Source: an uncultured Kordia sp. (GTDB lineage Bacteria; Bacteroidota; Bacteroidia; Flavobacteriales; Flavobacteriaceae). From it: DNA of 64,000 nucleotides. Positions 35,978 to 44,889 of the stretch are shown here, piece after piece. The first letter of the stretch is position 1; the number at the start of each line of letters is the position of its first letter. The notes beneath the pieces are model-generated. The model did not search any database. It was not told where the DNA came from and saw nothing but the letters and a program-made list of their open reading frames with translations. The position numbers and the translations under genes are program-made. The stretch spans positions 186,001 to 250,000 of the forward strand of contig NZ_CANLEA010000001.1 in assembly GCF_947489565.1 (NCBI RefSeq), given 5' to 3'.

Positions 35978-36035
35978 AAACTCACAGTTGGCAACACAAA
36001 GTTCTTAGGTTTATTTGTTGCGCTGTGAGTTTTTT
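35978..36035. terminator. long bidirectional hairpin terminator
   Basis: AAACTCACAG (35978-35987) pairs with CTGTGAGTTT (36023-36032), with further inner pairing (GCAACA/TGTTGC), and a T-run on the plus strand. It separates the convergent precursor and response-regulator genes. Confidence 0.75.
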
Positions 36036-36667
36036 CAAATCATTTTCTTTTCGTTTGCCAATTGTATGGCTTCCGCTTTGGAGTTGACATGTAACTTTTG
36101 GTAAATGTTTCGAATATGTGTACGAACGGTAGTTTTAGACACAAACAATTCTTCTGCGATATTGCTATAGGTTTTTCCTTGTGCAAGCAATGTTAATACT
36201 TCTTTTTCACGTTTGGATAAGGTATTGTCTTGATGATTTAGCTGAAAAGATTCCACGACCATTTTTGCAATTTTATTGCTCATCGGAGCGCCGCCTTTTT
36301 CCAAATTTTCCAATGCTTTGTTGAGTTCTGGTAAGCCTAAACTTTTGGTTAAATATCCGCAAGCACCAGCTTTTAACGCTTCAAACACCATATTACTATC
36401 TTCAAAAACGGTTACAATAATCAATTCGGTTTTCGGAAATTGTTGTTTAATGCGCTTGGTACCTTCAATACCATTAATACCAGGCAATCCAATATCCATT
36501 AATACAATATCGGGATGATTTCCTGATTTAAAATCGTTGAAAGCTGTTTCAAAACTTTCATAAGCACCTAGCAAAAAATAATTGTTGAGTTGCTGAATAT
36601 AGGCGACCATATTTTCTCGAAATATGGCATTGTCTTCTATGACTGAGATATACTTTTTTTTCATCAT
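36035..36667 (-). CDS. NarL/LuxR-family response regulator
   Basis: A 210-residue protein: receiver with E11/D12, phosphoacceptor D58 (VLMDIGLPGING) and Lys in YLTKSLG; C-terminal LuxR HTH (LSKREKEVLTLLAQGKTYSN ... VSKTTVRTHIRNIYQKL). It overlaps the kinase gene by 4 bp (ATGA), so the pair is co-translated. NarL dimers bind inverted repeats, fitting the palindromes at 35622 and 39503. Confidence 0.95.
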   Translation of the reverse strand: MMKKKYISVIEDNAIFRENMVAYIQQLNNYFLLGAYESFETAFNDFKSGNHPDIVLMDIGLPGINGIEGTKRIKQQFPKTELIIVTVFEDSNMVFEALKAGACGYLTKSLGLPELNKALENLEKGGAPMSNKIAKMVVESFQLNHQDNTLSKREKEVLTLLAQGKTYSNIAEELFVSKTTVRTHIRNIYQKLHVNSKAEAIQLANEKKMI

Positions 36668-39453
36668 TCGTTTATATTGGTTAATTCTTCCTGTAAGTCT
36701 AAAATAAAGGTGTAAAAAACACCCTCTGATTTTTCAATATGCATTTCGGCATTGATCATTTCCATTCGTTTTTTGATGTTTTTTAAACCATTTCCATGTG
36801 TGGAAATATTATTGTTGAATCCAATTCCGTTATCTTGAATTTGAATCTCGAATTTTGTGTTTTCCAATTGTACTTTAAACACAACTTTTGTGGCCTGTGA
36901 ATGTTTGAGGATATTTGCCAAAATCTCTTTAAAAGCCAAAATAATGTTTCTGCTTTTTATGTATGAAATGTCAATAGGAATGATGTCTATTTCTTGGTAT
37001 AAGAAGTCAATCTCCTCAAAAAGATCAAAGAAATTTTCTCCGTAATCTCTCAGGTATTTACACAAACTATCAATATTATTATTTTTAGGATTTAGTGACC
37101 AAACAAAGTCTTTGGCTGTATGATAAATTTCTTTGGAAAGCGATGCTATTTTATCAATTTTGGGCGAGTTTACTTTTTCGCTGTGTTTGATGTTGTTGGA
37201 TAAGCCAATGACAGAGGCAATTTTGTTTCCAATCTCGTCATGGAAATCGCGCGCAACTTCTTCCCGTAAATTTTCTACTTTATGTTCTAAAAAAATACGT
37301 CGGTTAATTTCGCTTGATAGAGTTTCGTTTCTGCGTTTAATCACGCGTAAGCGATATGCTAGAAATCCGAGTAGAATGATTGTAATTGCGATAAAAATCA
37401 ACACTTTAATCACGGTAATTTGATACCATTTTGGTTCAATGCTAAAGCGAACAGTTTTTGGAATAGACCATTCACTATTGAAATGTTTTCCACGAAAAGA
37501 AAGGGAATAATCGCCAGGTCTTAAATTGCTCATATCTAGCTTTTTTCGTTGAATTCTTCGCCATTGAGAATTGTTGATTTTATATTCAAAGATGACCGCT
37601 TCCGAAAATTCACGTGTAATACTTTTAAAAGCAATACTCACATGATCGTCTTTAATATTTTTTTTATCGACTTCTATTTGTGGCGGAATTGTTACGTCTA
37701 ATAATTGTGGATTAAACTCCATGATTCCGTTTCCGGAAGTAATCCAAATAATGCCTTTTGAATCCTGATAAAACGAATAAATATTGTTGGAATTGGTGCC
37801 ATTTTTTGTGTTGAAATGATATTGAAAATTATTCGTAATCACCCAAAATCCTTTGTTCGTACCAAAGTATATATTGTCGGCAGCATCTATAAAAGTATCG
37901 TTGATATATACATTTTCTTTTGTGAATAATACAGGCGTAACCTCACGTTCATCATACATATAAGCTTCGTAAGGCGTGGTGATGATAAGGTCTTCTTTAT
38001 GTGGAAGTATCTCTCTTATGACACGCTGTTTAAAATTTTGATGCAGCAACGAATCAAAAGTTTTTTCCCAAACATCAACATCATTTTTTATAAACTTTTT
38101 AATGCCATTTTGTGTGCCTATAAATACGTTATTATGATGCTTAACTCCGGTATTTATTTTCTTGTCTTTTTCGTTGTATTCAATGCAGTATACATCTTTC
38201 CGAATTCCTTGATGATACCGAATTAAAAAGTATTTGGAATAATATAGCGTATCATTTTTTTCTGCGTGCACAAAGTTGTTTACACGATTTTTGATAATTT
38301 TTTCTAGCTTGGAATTGAATAGATTTTCATGCGAAGATAAATAGTAATCTTCTTGAAATTCGAAAATAGTATTCAATCGAAATGGATTTTTTTTCTGAAT
38401 AAAAGAATCATTTTCTTTGAGAACATAAGAGATATTTTCGGTAGCAAATACCATATTTCCCGCATTATTTTCATAGCTGAATTTTGTGGTTGGAATTTGG
38501 TGATCTTTGTTTTGATACGATTTTAAAAGTGATGGAAATATTTTATAAATTCCATTCCCATAACTCGCTATATAAATGGTGGAACAGTCTATAAAAATAT
38601 CACTGATTCCATATTTGATATTCAACATAGATTCTATGTTCGTAATCTTAGAATAGGTTTCGTCAAAAGTAAGCATGTACAAACTGTTATATTCAGCACG
38701 ATGCTCTAATTGGACTAACATTTGCCGTTTTTTATACGGAACAATTCTTTTAACTGAGGATGGTTTTTTGAATTGATGTGTATTGATTACTTCAGGATTT
38801 TTTTTAGAAACCCACGATAATGTACCTTGTTTATCTCCAAAAAATAAAAAGTCATCAATACTGTAGATTACTTCGATTTTTTCTTCAGGTTTGTACGGAA
38901 AATCTTGTGTTGGTTTGCCATTCCAATTGTATGTTTTAATTTCTTTTCCTTCGCTGACGTAAATGCGAGATTTATCTATGGCGATACGTCTTTCGGTATT
39001 CACTTCTTCATTCATGTAGATCAAAGTGTCAATTGCTTTGTTTTGATCGAGCACTAAGAGTGTATAACGGCGATATGTATTGTAAATTAAAGATTTGCCT
39101 TCATTTTTTAGAATTCTATTGATGCGAGCAGGATACAAATTTTTGATCTCATGGTCGTCTTTGGTTATAATACCATCGAGCCAAGAACCAATATAAAGAA
39201 TGCTATCGTTTTGGTTGAGAAGCGAAACTGGATATCGAATTTTTTTTCTATTGTGAAGTTTAAAATTGACACCATCAAAAGTAACCAATCCGCCATCGGT
39301 AGCAACATAGATTTCGCCTTTAAATTTTTCAATAGCAAAGGTATAATTGTCGGGCAATCCATTTTCCACATTGAAGTGCTGATTTGTCCAATATTGTGCA
39401 TTTAGGACAAAACAACTCAATAAAAAAATGCTATGTAGTATGGTTTTCTTCAT
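36664..39453 (-). CDS. two-component sensor with propeller repeats, Y_Y_Y domain and histidine kinase
   Basis: A 929-residue hybrid-layout sensor: signal peptide (to LNAQ), periplasmic two-bladed-propeller-like ligand-binding repeats (DNYTFAIEKFKGEIYVATDGG ... ; FYQDSKGIIWITSGNGIMEF), a Y_Y_Y domain (about 620-690; FEYKINNSQWRRI, LRPGDYSLSFRG), one transmembrane helix (VIKVLIFIAITIILLGFLAY) and a HisKA_3-type kinase (H in ARDFHDEIGNKIA, about 725) with HATPase (DNGIGF, GNGLKNIKKRM). It signals to the regulator with which it overlaps. The start codon directly abuts a 22-bp palindrome. Confidence 0.93.
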   Translation of the reverse strand: MKKTILHSIFLLSCFVLNAQYWTNQHFNVENGLPDNYTFAIEKFKGEIYVATDGGLVTFDGVNFKLHNRKKIRYPVSLLNQNDSILYIGSWLDGIITKDDHEIKNLYPARINRILKNEGKSLIYNTYRRYTLLVLDQNKAIDTLIYMNEEVNTERRIAIDKSRIYVSEGKEIKTYNWNGKPTQDFPYKPEEKIEVIYSIDDFLFFGDKQGTLSWVSKKNPEVINTHQFKKPSSVKRIVPYKKRQMLVQLEHRAEYNSLYMLTFDETYSKITNIESMLNIKYGISDIFIDCSTIYIASYGNGIYKIFPSLLKSYQNKDHQIPTTKFSYENNAGNMVFATENISYVLKENDSFIQKKNPFRLNTIFEFQEDYYLSSHENLFNSKLEKIIKNRVNNFVHAEKNDTLYYSKYFLIRYHQGIRKDVYCIEYNEKDKKINTGVKHHNNVFIGTQNGIKKFIKNDVDVWEKTFDSLLHQNFKQRVIREILPHKEDLIITTPYEAYMYDEREVTPVLFTKENVYINDTFIDAADNIYFGTNKGFWVITNNFQYHFNTKNGTNSNNIYSFYQDSKGIIWITSGNGIMEFNPQLLDVTIPPQIEVDKKNIKDDHVSIAFKSITREFSEAVIFEYKINNSQWRRIQRKKLDMSNLRPGDYSLSFRGKHFNSEWSIPKTVRFSIEPKWYQITVIKVLIFIAITIILLGFLAYRLRVIKRRNETLSSEINRRIFLEHKVENLREEVARDFHDEIGNKIASVIGLSNNIKHSEKVNSPKIDKIASLSKEIYHTAKDFVWSLNPKNNNIDSLCKYLRDYGENFFDLFEEIDFLYQEIDIIPIDISYIKSRNIILAFKEILANILKHSQATKVVFKVQLENTKFEIQIQDNGIGFNNNISTHGNGLKNIKKRMEMINAEMHIEKSEGVFYTFILDLQEELTNINE

Positions 39454-39454
39454 G

Positions 39455-39476
39455 TAAGGAAACGTACGTTTCCTTA
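39455..39476. promoter_or_regulatory. 22-bp perfect palindrome abutting the kinase start codon
   Basis: TAAGGAAACGT plus its exact complement ends one base from the ATG at 39453 and would cover the predicted transcript start. It may be a repressor operator or a hairpin that hides the translation start. Confidence 0.55.
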
Positions 39477-39522
39477 AAAGTAAGAATTATGAAACACTTG
39501 CAATACTACAAATTGTAGTATT
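39475..39522 (-). promoter_or_regulatory. promoter and ACTACA-N3-TGTAGT palindrome of the kinase/regulator operon
   Basis: On the minus strand TTG (39501-39503), an 18-bp spacer and TACTTTTA (39475-39482) form a promoter. A 21-nt palindrome (AATACTACAA, A, TTGTAGTATT; 39502-39522) overlaps the -33 element, centred about -44. Confidence 0.55.
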
Positions 39523-39608
39523 TGTGTATACTGAAAATCATACAAAACAAAAAGCAGTTTGTATGTTAACTGCGTTCATTTTTGTTTTTAGAAATGTATA
39601 TATAGTAT

Positions 39609-39643
39609 AAAGGCTAGTTAATCACGATAATTAACTAGCCTTT
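39609..39643. terminator. 14-bp perfect hairpin terminator
   Basis: AAAGGCTAGTTAAT (39609-39622) and its complement (39630-39643) with a 7-nt loop, 30 bp after the stop of the minus-strand gene at 39674. The following U-run is weak. Confidence 0.6.
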
Positions 39644-39673
39644 GAAAAAAAGAACTCAAAATAATACTACTGT

Positions 39674-40687
39674 TTATTTTTTCTCTGCCAATTTTGCTTC
39701 CAAAGCTTTGATGCGCTTTTCTTGTTCTATAGTGTATAAGGTAAGTTCTTCTACTTTTTGTAATAAAATAGTAGTCATTTCTTTGAGTTGCATGCCTTCT
39801 TCTTTTACTTGGGCTGCACTCGGAACGTTTGGCAAATGATGGTTTGTTTTGGTAAAAGCTTCTACTTCTTCAAGTGTTGGCATTTCATAATCTGCTTTTA
39901 GGCTAGAAGAACCTGTGTAATATTTTTGAAATACATAATCAGGTAATACATCTTGTATAACTTCCACTTCTTCACAAAGAATTTTTCCGTTTATTAACAG
40001 TTTCCCATCATCTTGTGTGAAATTTGAGGTTCCAATACCTACTTTTTCTCGGACTAATAAATGACCTTCGCCTAAATCTGGTAAAGCATTATTAGCATAT
40101 TGTCCCATAACAATTCCACCATTCCAAAACATGGTATTTCCATCTCTAGAAATTATTTGTGTTAAAGCTGCACCTGTGTTATTTGTTGGATCATCAAAAT
40201 CTCTTAATCTTAAATATTGACTTAAAGTTGTGCTTCCGTTTTTTACATCAAGTTTAAACTCAGGTGTTGAGGTTCCAATACCAACATTACCTTGAGTGTC
40301 AATTTTCAATCTTTCCTGACCGTTTGTAGAAAAACCTAAATAACCTCCAAAAGTTCCATTACCACGATAAAAGGAAATGAATCCATTGTTTTCATCGGTG
40401 TTGTACTTTAATCCTAGTCTAAACATTTCTGTATTTACAATTCTATCTAAGGTTTTGGTATATAGAGAGAAAGGAGCTTCAGAGCTATTTGCAAGGATGG
40501 CTCCGTAAGAGTGATTTCCGTTAAATATGTGTAGTTTTGCTGTCGGATTTGTGGTTCCAATACCTACATTTCCAGCCGTACTTCCTGTGTCATTCGTAGT
40601 TGTAGTAACAGTACCTTGTGGTGTGCTAATTTGTCCAAAAGACAATCCTGTAATTAGTAATGCTATTGGTAAAAGTATCTTTTTCAT
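39674..40687 (-). CDS. tail-fibre-like surface protein with C-terminal coiled coil
   Basis: A 337-residue secreted protein: signal peptide (to LSFGQ), fibre-like phrases GNVGIGTTNPTAKLHI and GNVGIGTSTPEFKLDV, and a C-terminal region (LPDYVFQKYYTG, LEEVEAFTKTNHHLPNVPSA, then a Leu/Lys/Glu coiled coil) like intramolecular-chaperone/tail-fibre ends found in many flavobacterial surface proteins. No phage genes are nearby, so I read it as a cellular protein, probably trimeric. Confidence 0.75.
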   Translation of the reverse strand: MKKILLPIALLITGLSFGQISTPQGTVTTTTNDTGSTAGNVGIGTTNPTAKLHIFNGNHSYGAILANSSEAPFSLYTKTLDRIVNTEMFRLGLKYNTDENNGFISFYRGNGTFGGYLGFSTNGQERLKIDTQGNVGIGTSTPEFKLDVKNGSTTLSQYLRLRDFDDPTNNTGAALTQIISRDGNTMFWNGGIVMGQYANNALPDLGEGHLLVREKVGIGTSNFTQDDGKLLINGKILCEEVEVIQDVLPDYVFQKYYTGSSSLKADYEMPTLEEVEAFTKTNHHLPNVPSAAQVKEEGMQLKEMTTILLQKVEELTLYTIEQEKRIKALEAKLAEKK

Positions 40688-40784
40688 AATATATCGTTTT
40701 AATTGTTATTGTAAATGCTTAAAGTGTATTACACCTATTTTTAAATTTGAGGAAGCAACGTCATCTTATTTAGTTGGTGTATTT

Positions 40785-41408
40785 CTAATTTTTAATAATG
40801 GATTTAGTGATTTGTTCGCCGTTTTCTAATACTACTTTAAGTAGATAAATACCTTCTTTTAGATGTTTAAAATTGTAACTGTAGCTTAAAGTTGGCTCTA
40901 AGGTTTCTTCTTGAATTTTGATGCCATACATATTGTAAATGCTGTACTTCTGTATTTTGGAAGAACTACTGGAAAATGTAGTGCTACTTTTAGTTGGATT
41001 GGGAGAAATGCTCACAGTAGAGAATATTAATTCATTCTCATTGGTTGGTCTCCCTAAACCTCCATCATTTCCTCCATTTCCGTTGCCGCCTGCTGTTGTT
41101 CTGTGCGCTTCCGCAGTATGTTCTTGTCCATCATTATACTCGGGAATTAGTCTTACTTTGCTGTAGCCTGGAATAATTCTGATACTTCCATTTTCGGAAT
41201 ATATGATTCCTGAGACAACAGTACCTATTGTACCCTCGTCATAAGTTGAAGTTACTACGATATCGTCTTCGCAATTTTGATGTGCATGTCCATATCCGTG
41301 AAAGTCTTCTCCACAACGCGTAGTTAAAATTTGCGAATATGAATTTATGCTATACATGAAGACAAGCATAAAAGTCATTTTAAGTAAAAGAAAGTTAATT
41401 TGTTTCAT
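40785..41408 (-). CDS. T9SS type A sorting-domain protein
   Basis: A 207-residue secreted protein: signal peptide (to SYSQ), a short unknown N-terminal region with His/Cys (CGEDFHGYGHAHQNC), a Gly/Asn-rich linker and a type A sorting domain (VSISPNPTKSSTTF ... LKEGIYLLKVVLENGEQITKSIIKN). It lies upstream of the fibre-like gene on the same strand. Confidence 0.85.
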   Translation of the reverse strand: MKQINFLLLKMTFMLVFMYSINSYSQILTTRCGEDFHGYGHAHQNCEDDIVVTSTYDEGTIGTVVSGIIYSENGSIRIIPGYSKVRLIPEYNDGQEHTAEAHRTTAGGNGNGGNDGGLGRPTNENELIFSTVSISPNPTKSSTTFSSSSSKIQKYSIYNMYGIKIQEETLEPTLSYSYNFKHLKEGIYLLKVVLENGEQITKSIIKN

Positions 41409-41531
41409 CTGTTTGCAATTTTTTAGTGATTACTTGGGAATATTCAAATTTATTATAATCATTATTTTAATAAATTTGGAATATCGTAAAATTGTAAATA
41501 AAAGTAATGTAAAACCATACCGAATTTATGG

Positions 41532-41539
41532 TATTTTTG
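41532..41539 (+). promoter_or_regulatory. -7 box TATTTTTG before the TPR kinase
   Basis: An exact TAnnTTTG match 24 bp before the TTG codon at 41563. It supports that codon over the ATG at 41347 as the start. Confidence 0.35.
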
Positions 41540-41562
41540 TAAAAACACTAAACCTCTCTTTT

Positions 41563-43488
41563 TTGAATACTATTAAATATATATTCACAATTCTCTATTT
41601 TATTGTACAATTCAGTTTCGCTCAGAATGTAGACTCGATCACTAATTTACATGAGCAATTTGAAAAAGCTGTACAAACCGATTTTGAATTGGCTAATTCG
41701 ATTGCGTTAGAAGCTGTGAAAAAAAGTGAATTGCTGCAAGACGATTCTCTACTATTACAATCATATTTTAATCTGAGTACTATTCATTCTATTCAAAAGA
41801 AAAATGATTCAGCAAGTAAGTATGCAAATAAAGCACTAGAATTAGCATCTAGACTAGACAATTTTGAAATGCAAGCTTTTTTGTACAATAGGTTTGGATC
41901 TTTAACGCAAAGAGAGGGTTCTTATACCAAAGCTATTACAAACTATAAAAAGGCATTACGAATTACTGAAGAACATTCGCTCCTTCATCAAAGAAGTACA
42001 ATATATAATGGTTTAGCTTGGTTGTACAAGGAAAAAAGAAATAAGAAAAAGGCTTTCGAAGAAATAGAAAAAGCAATCACAATAGCGAAAAAACATAATT
42101 TTAAAACAGAATTAATTAGGAGTTATAATGTAAAAGGAGTATTGTTTTTTAATACTTCAAAAAAAGAGATTGCTCATGCTAAAGACAGTGCTATGCGTTA
42201 TTATGAAAAAGCACTTTCTCTGTCCAATCAAATTAAACACAAGCATTTACAAGGTGTTGTGCTGTCAAATTTAGGAGATATTTATTTAAATATAGGAAAG
42301 TACGAGTTAGCTTTTGAATGTTTAACAAAGGCTAGAGCTACAGCATTACAAGTGCACGATTATTCAACTTTACATTATGTAGAAGTATCTTTGGGTATTT
42401 ATTATGAAGAAGTAGATAATTTTCCAGAAGCCGTACGTATTTACCAAAAATCATTAAAAGAATATGGACAATATATAAGTGATGCTCAAAAGTTACGAGT
42501 ATATTGGTTGTTGCCTGGAGCATATTCTCATAACAAGCAGTATAAAGAAGCATTTGAATATCAGGAAAAGTATACTGAACTCACTAAAGATTTATTTAAT
42601 ATAAAAAAGTCTAAAGAGTTTGACGAGATACGAACCATATATGAGGTAGAAAAGAAAGATGCTCGAATTACCTTATTAGCCAAAGAAAATGAATTGGCTG
42701 CTACACGCAGAAATTGGATTATCATTTCAAGTATCATCTTAGCAATTCCTTTAATTATTTTGATATTTTTCTATAGACATCGTGTAAAAACGCAGCGAAC
42801 TATACGAGCGCAAGAAGCACAATTGCATCTAAAAGAAAAAGAACGCTTACAGAAAGAGCAAGAGGTGAAGCAGATTCAAGCCTTGATTGACGGACAAGAT
42901 AATGAACGCAATCGCATTGCTAAAGAATTGCATGATGGTATTGGTGGGCAATTGGCAGGAATGAATTTGCGATTAACTCAAATCAATTCCGAAATAAACA
43001 ATTCAGAGATCAAAGGTGTCAATCAATCATTGGCGAATACCTTCAAAGAATTACGCATTTTATCACACAATTTGAGCGCCAACTATTTTAGAGATAAAGA
43101 CATTATTTCGTTGCTTTTGGATTTGAAGCAGCAATATGAAGGCAATGATAGTTTTATCACAGAAATCTCAGTTTTTCCTGAAAAAAATGCATTACTGCTC
43201 GATAGTGAAGTAAAACATCATTTGTATCGTATTGTACAAGAATTGCTCAGCAATGCAGCAAAACATGCCCAAGCACACACCGTTGAAGTATCTATAAATA
43301 TACATGATGACGAATTAATTTTGATGTATGAAGATGATGGAACAGGATTTGATGCTACTATTGCTCATAAAGGCATAGGATTTCAAAACATGAAAGAGCG
43401 CGTTACTATAATTAATGGAAACATTACGTTTGATACGCAATTGGACAAAGGTACGCGAGTTGTGATAGAAATTCCTATGAGTAAATAA
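41563..43488 (+). CDS. TPR-repeat sensor histidine kinase
   Basis: A protein of about 641 residues: signal-like segment (LNTIKYIFTILYFIVQFSFAQ), a periplasmic TPR array (about residues 30-350; YFNLSTIHSIQKK, YTKAITNYKKAL, GDIYLNIGKYELAFECL), a transmembrane helix (WIIISSIILAIPLIILIFFY), a coiled coil and a HisKA_3 kinase (H in AKELHDGIGGQLAGMNLRL) with HATPase (DDGTGF, GIGFQNMKERV). The frame is open back to an ATG at 41347, but that 72-residue extension overlaps the opposite gene, is AT-rich and precedes the promoter, so I chose TTG 41563. It is followed after 7 bp by its regulator. Confidence 0.85.
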   Translation: MNTIKYIFTILYFIVQFSFAQNVDSITNLHEQFEKAVQTDFELANSIALEAVKKSELLQDDSLLLQSYFNLSTIHSIQKKNDSASKYANKALELASRLDNFEMQAFLYNRFGSLTQREGSYTKAITNYKKALRITEEHSLLHQRSTIYNGLAWLYKEKRNKKKAFEEIEKAITIAKKHNFKTELIRSYNVKGVLFFNTSKKEIAHAKDSAMRYYEKALSLSNQIKHKHLQGVVLSNLGDIYLNIGKYELAFECLTKARATALQVHDYSTLHYVEVSLGIYYEEVDNFPEAVRIYQKSLKEYGQYISDAQKLRVYWLLPGAYSHNKQYKEAFEYQEKYTELTKDLFNIKKSKEFDEIRTIYEVEKKDARITLLAKENELAATRRNWIIISSIILAIPLIILIFFYRHRVKTQRTIRAQEAQLHLKEKERLQKEQEVKQIQALIDGQDNERNRIAKELHDGIGGQLAGMNLRLTQINSEINNSEIKGVNQSLANTFKELRILSHNLSANYFRDKDIISLLLDLKQQYEGNDSFITEISVFPEKNALLLDSEVKHHLYRIVQELLSNAAKHAQAHTVEVSINIHDDELILMYEDDGTGFDATIAHKGIGFQNMKERVTIINGNITFDTQLDKGTRVVIEIPMSK

Positions 43489-43495
43489 ACTGTGT

Positions 43496-44104
43496 ATGGC
43501 TAAAATAAGACTCGTTATTGTTGATGATCACCAAATGTTTTTAGATGGAATCTCTAATGTCCTCTCCAAACAAGATGATATGGAAATTTTAAAAGTTGTA
43601 GATAATGCTAATGAAGCTTTACACTTTTTAAAAGACACTATTCCCGATTTATTAATTACAGATATTTCCATGCCAGAAATGAACGGACTGGAATTTGTGA
43701 AAATTGTAAAGCAGCAATATCCAGATGTGAAAATATTGGTTGTTAGTATGTTTCAGCAAATACAATCGTTTAAAGGAATTGATGGATATTTGCTAAAAGA
43801 AACAGGCTTTGACGAACTTATTAAAGCAATTTATCAAATAGTAGTAGATGATAAACCGTATTTCTACAGTGATTACAAAGCGTCGAATCAAGAATTAGAT
43901 TTCAATAAAAAAATAATCACACGCAGAGAAAAAGAAATCATACAATTGATTGCTCGAGAATTGACAACCGATCAAATTGCAGACACTTTATTTATAAGCA
44001 AGCATACGGTGGAAACTCACAAGAAAAATATCTTTTTAAAACTACAAGTCAATAGTGTAGTAGGTTTGATGAAAAAAGCACTTTATTTTGGCTATGTGAG
44101 TTGA
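43496..44104 (+). CDS. NarL/LuxR-family response regulator
   Basis: A 202-residue protein: receiver with D10/D11, phosphoacceptor D56 (LLITDISMPEMNG), Lys in YLLKETG; LuxR HTH (ITRREKEIIQLIARELTTDQ ... ISKHTVETHKKNIFLKL). The receiver is a few residues short between strand 4 and the YLLK motif (SMFQQIQSFKGIDGYLLK), which shortens helix 4 and could alter dimer signalling. It follows its kinase by 7 bp. Confidence 0.94.
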   Translation: MAKIRLVIVDDHQMFLDGISNVLSKQDDMEILKVVDNANEALHFLKDTIPDLLITDISMPEMNGLEFVKIVKQQYPDVKILVVSMFQQIQSFKGIDGYLLKETGFDELIKAIYQIVVDDKPYFYSDYKASNQELDFNKKIITRREKEIIQLIARELTTDQIADTLFISKHTVETHKKNIFLKLQVNSVVGLMKKALYFGYVS

Positions 44105-44128
44105 TAAAAAACGCTAACGAATACTTTT

Positions 44129-44887
44129 TTATAGTGCGCTAAATGTACTCTCTAAATTTTTCGCGATTCTTGGTGCATTTATAGGATCTACCTGAATGTC
44201 ACTAGTATCTTCTAATTTGATTTGATTGGTAGCATCAATAATATTTTTAACATACGCTTCTACATTCACAGAAGCTGTATTCCCTGTAGCTATATTGATG
44301 TTGTTTGCCAATGGAAGTGTTACAAATTTATAATTATCTAAGTTTTGCCCATGACTTCCCACATGAATTACAAATGGACTTTCCGTGCCACCTTGTGGTG
44401 TATACGTTCCTTCAAATTTGATGAATTTATAACCTGCTGCCCAATTCCACAACATGCCCGCTTCTTCTGCTTGAGGAATGAAGTTTAATACGCCACCATC
44501 TAACGGATATTTGGATTGATCAACGCCAATTCCGAACGAGATTTGCGTATAATTTCCAACAGGAATTCCTGTCAAACTCAATGTCAAACTACTTGGATCT
44601 GCTTCATTAATAACAAAGTAAGAGTCTTCTTTTGGATATTCGAAAACAGTTCCGTTATCTTGAATTAAGGCAATGTTTGAAATGATATATTTTAGTTCGT
44701 TTGTAACAACACTTTCGTTATTTTGGTTAACATACACCGTAGTTCCTAAATCTAAATCTTCACCAGCCGAAATACGATTGTCAAACGTAATTTCTACCGC
44801 TGAGGTTTCAATAGCATCAGAATCGTCTTTACACGATGATGCTAATATTAATGTGAATATTGAGAGTGAATATATTATCTTTTTCAT
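44129..44887 (-). CDS. MbnP-family lipoprotein
   Basis: A 252-residue lipoprotein (LILASSCKD) of the MbnP family: VEITFDNRISAGEDLDL, LKYIISNIALI, NYTQISFGIGVDQSKYPL, MLWNWAAGYKFIKFEGTY. MbnP proteins bind copper and in characterised cases are modified by the MauG-type enzyme MbnH (Trp to kynurenine). Conserved Trp (WNW) is visible. It is the last gene of a four-gene minus-strand group; a MauG-type gene lies about 10 kb away on the same strand. Confidence 0.88.
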   Translation of the reverse strand: MKKIIYSLSIFTLILASSCKDDSDAIETSAVEITFDNRISAGEDLDLGTTVYVNQNNESVVTNELKYIISNIALIQDNGTVFEYPKEDSYFVINEADPSSLTLSLTGIPVGNYTQISFGIGVDQSKYPLDGGVLNFIPQAEEAGMLWNWAAGYKFIKFEGTYTPQGGTESPFVIHVGSHGQNLDNYKFVTLPLANNINIATGNTASVNVEAYVKNIIDATNQIKLEDTSDIQVDPINAPRIAKNLESTFSAL

Positions 44888-44889
44888 AC

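Noticed and set aside
39674-40687. Prophage tail-fibre gene
   Set aside because: No other phage gene is nearby; such fibre-like ends are common in flavobacterial surface proteins with a signal peptide.
41347-41562. N-terminal 72-residue extension of the TPR kinase
   Set aside because: It overlaps the divergent gene, precedes an exact -7 box, and a signal peptide starts right at the TTG at 41563. The TTG choice remains uncertain.
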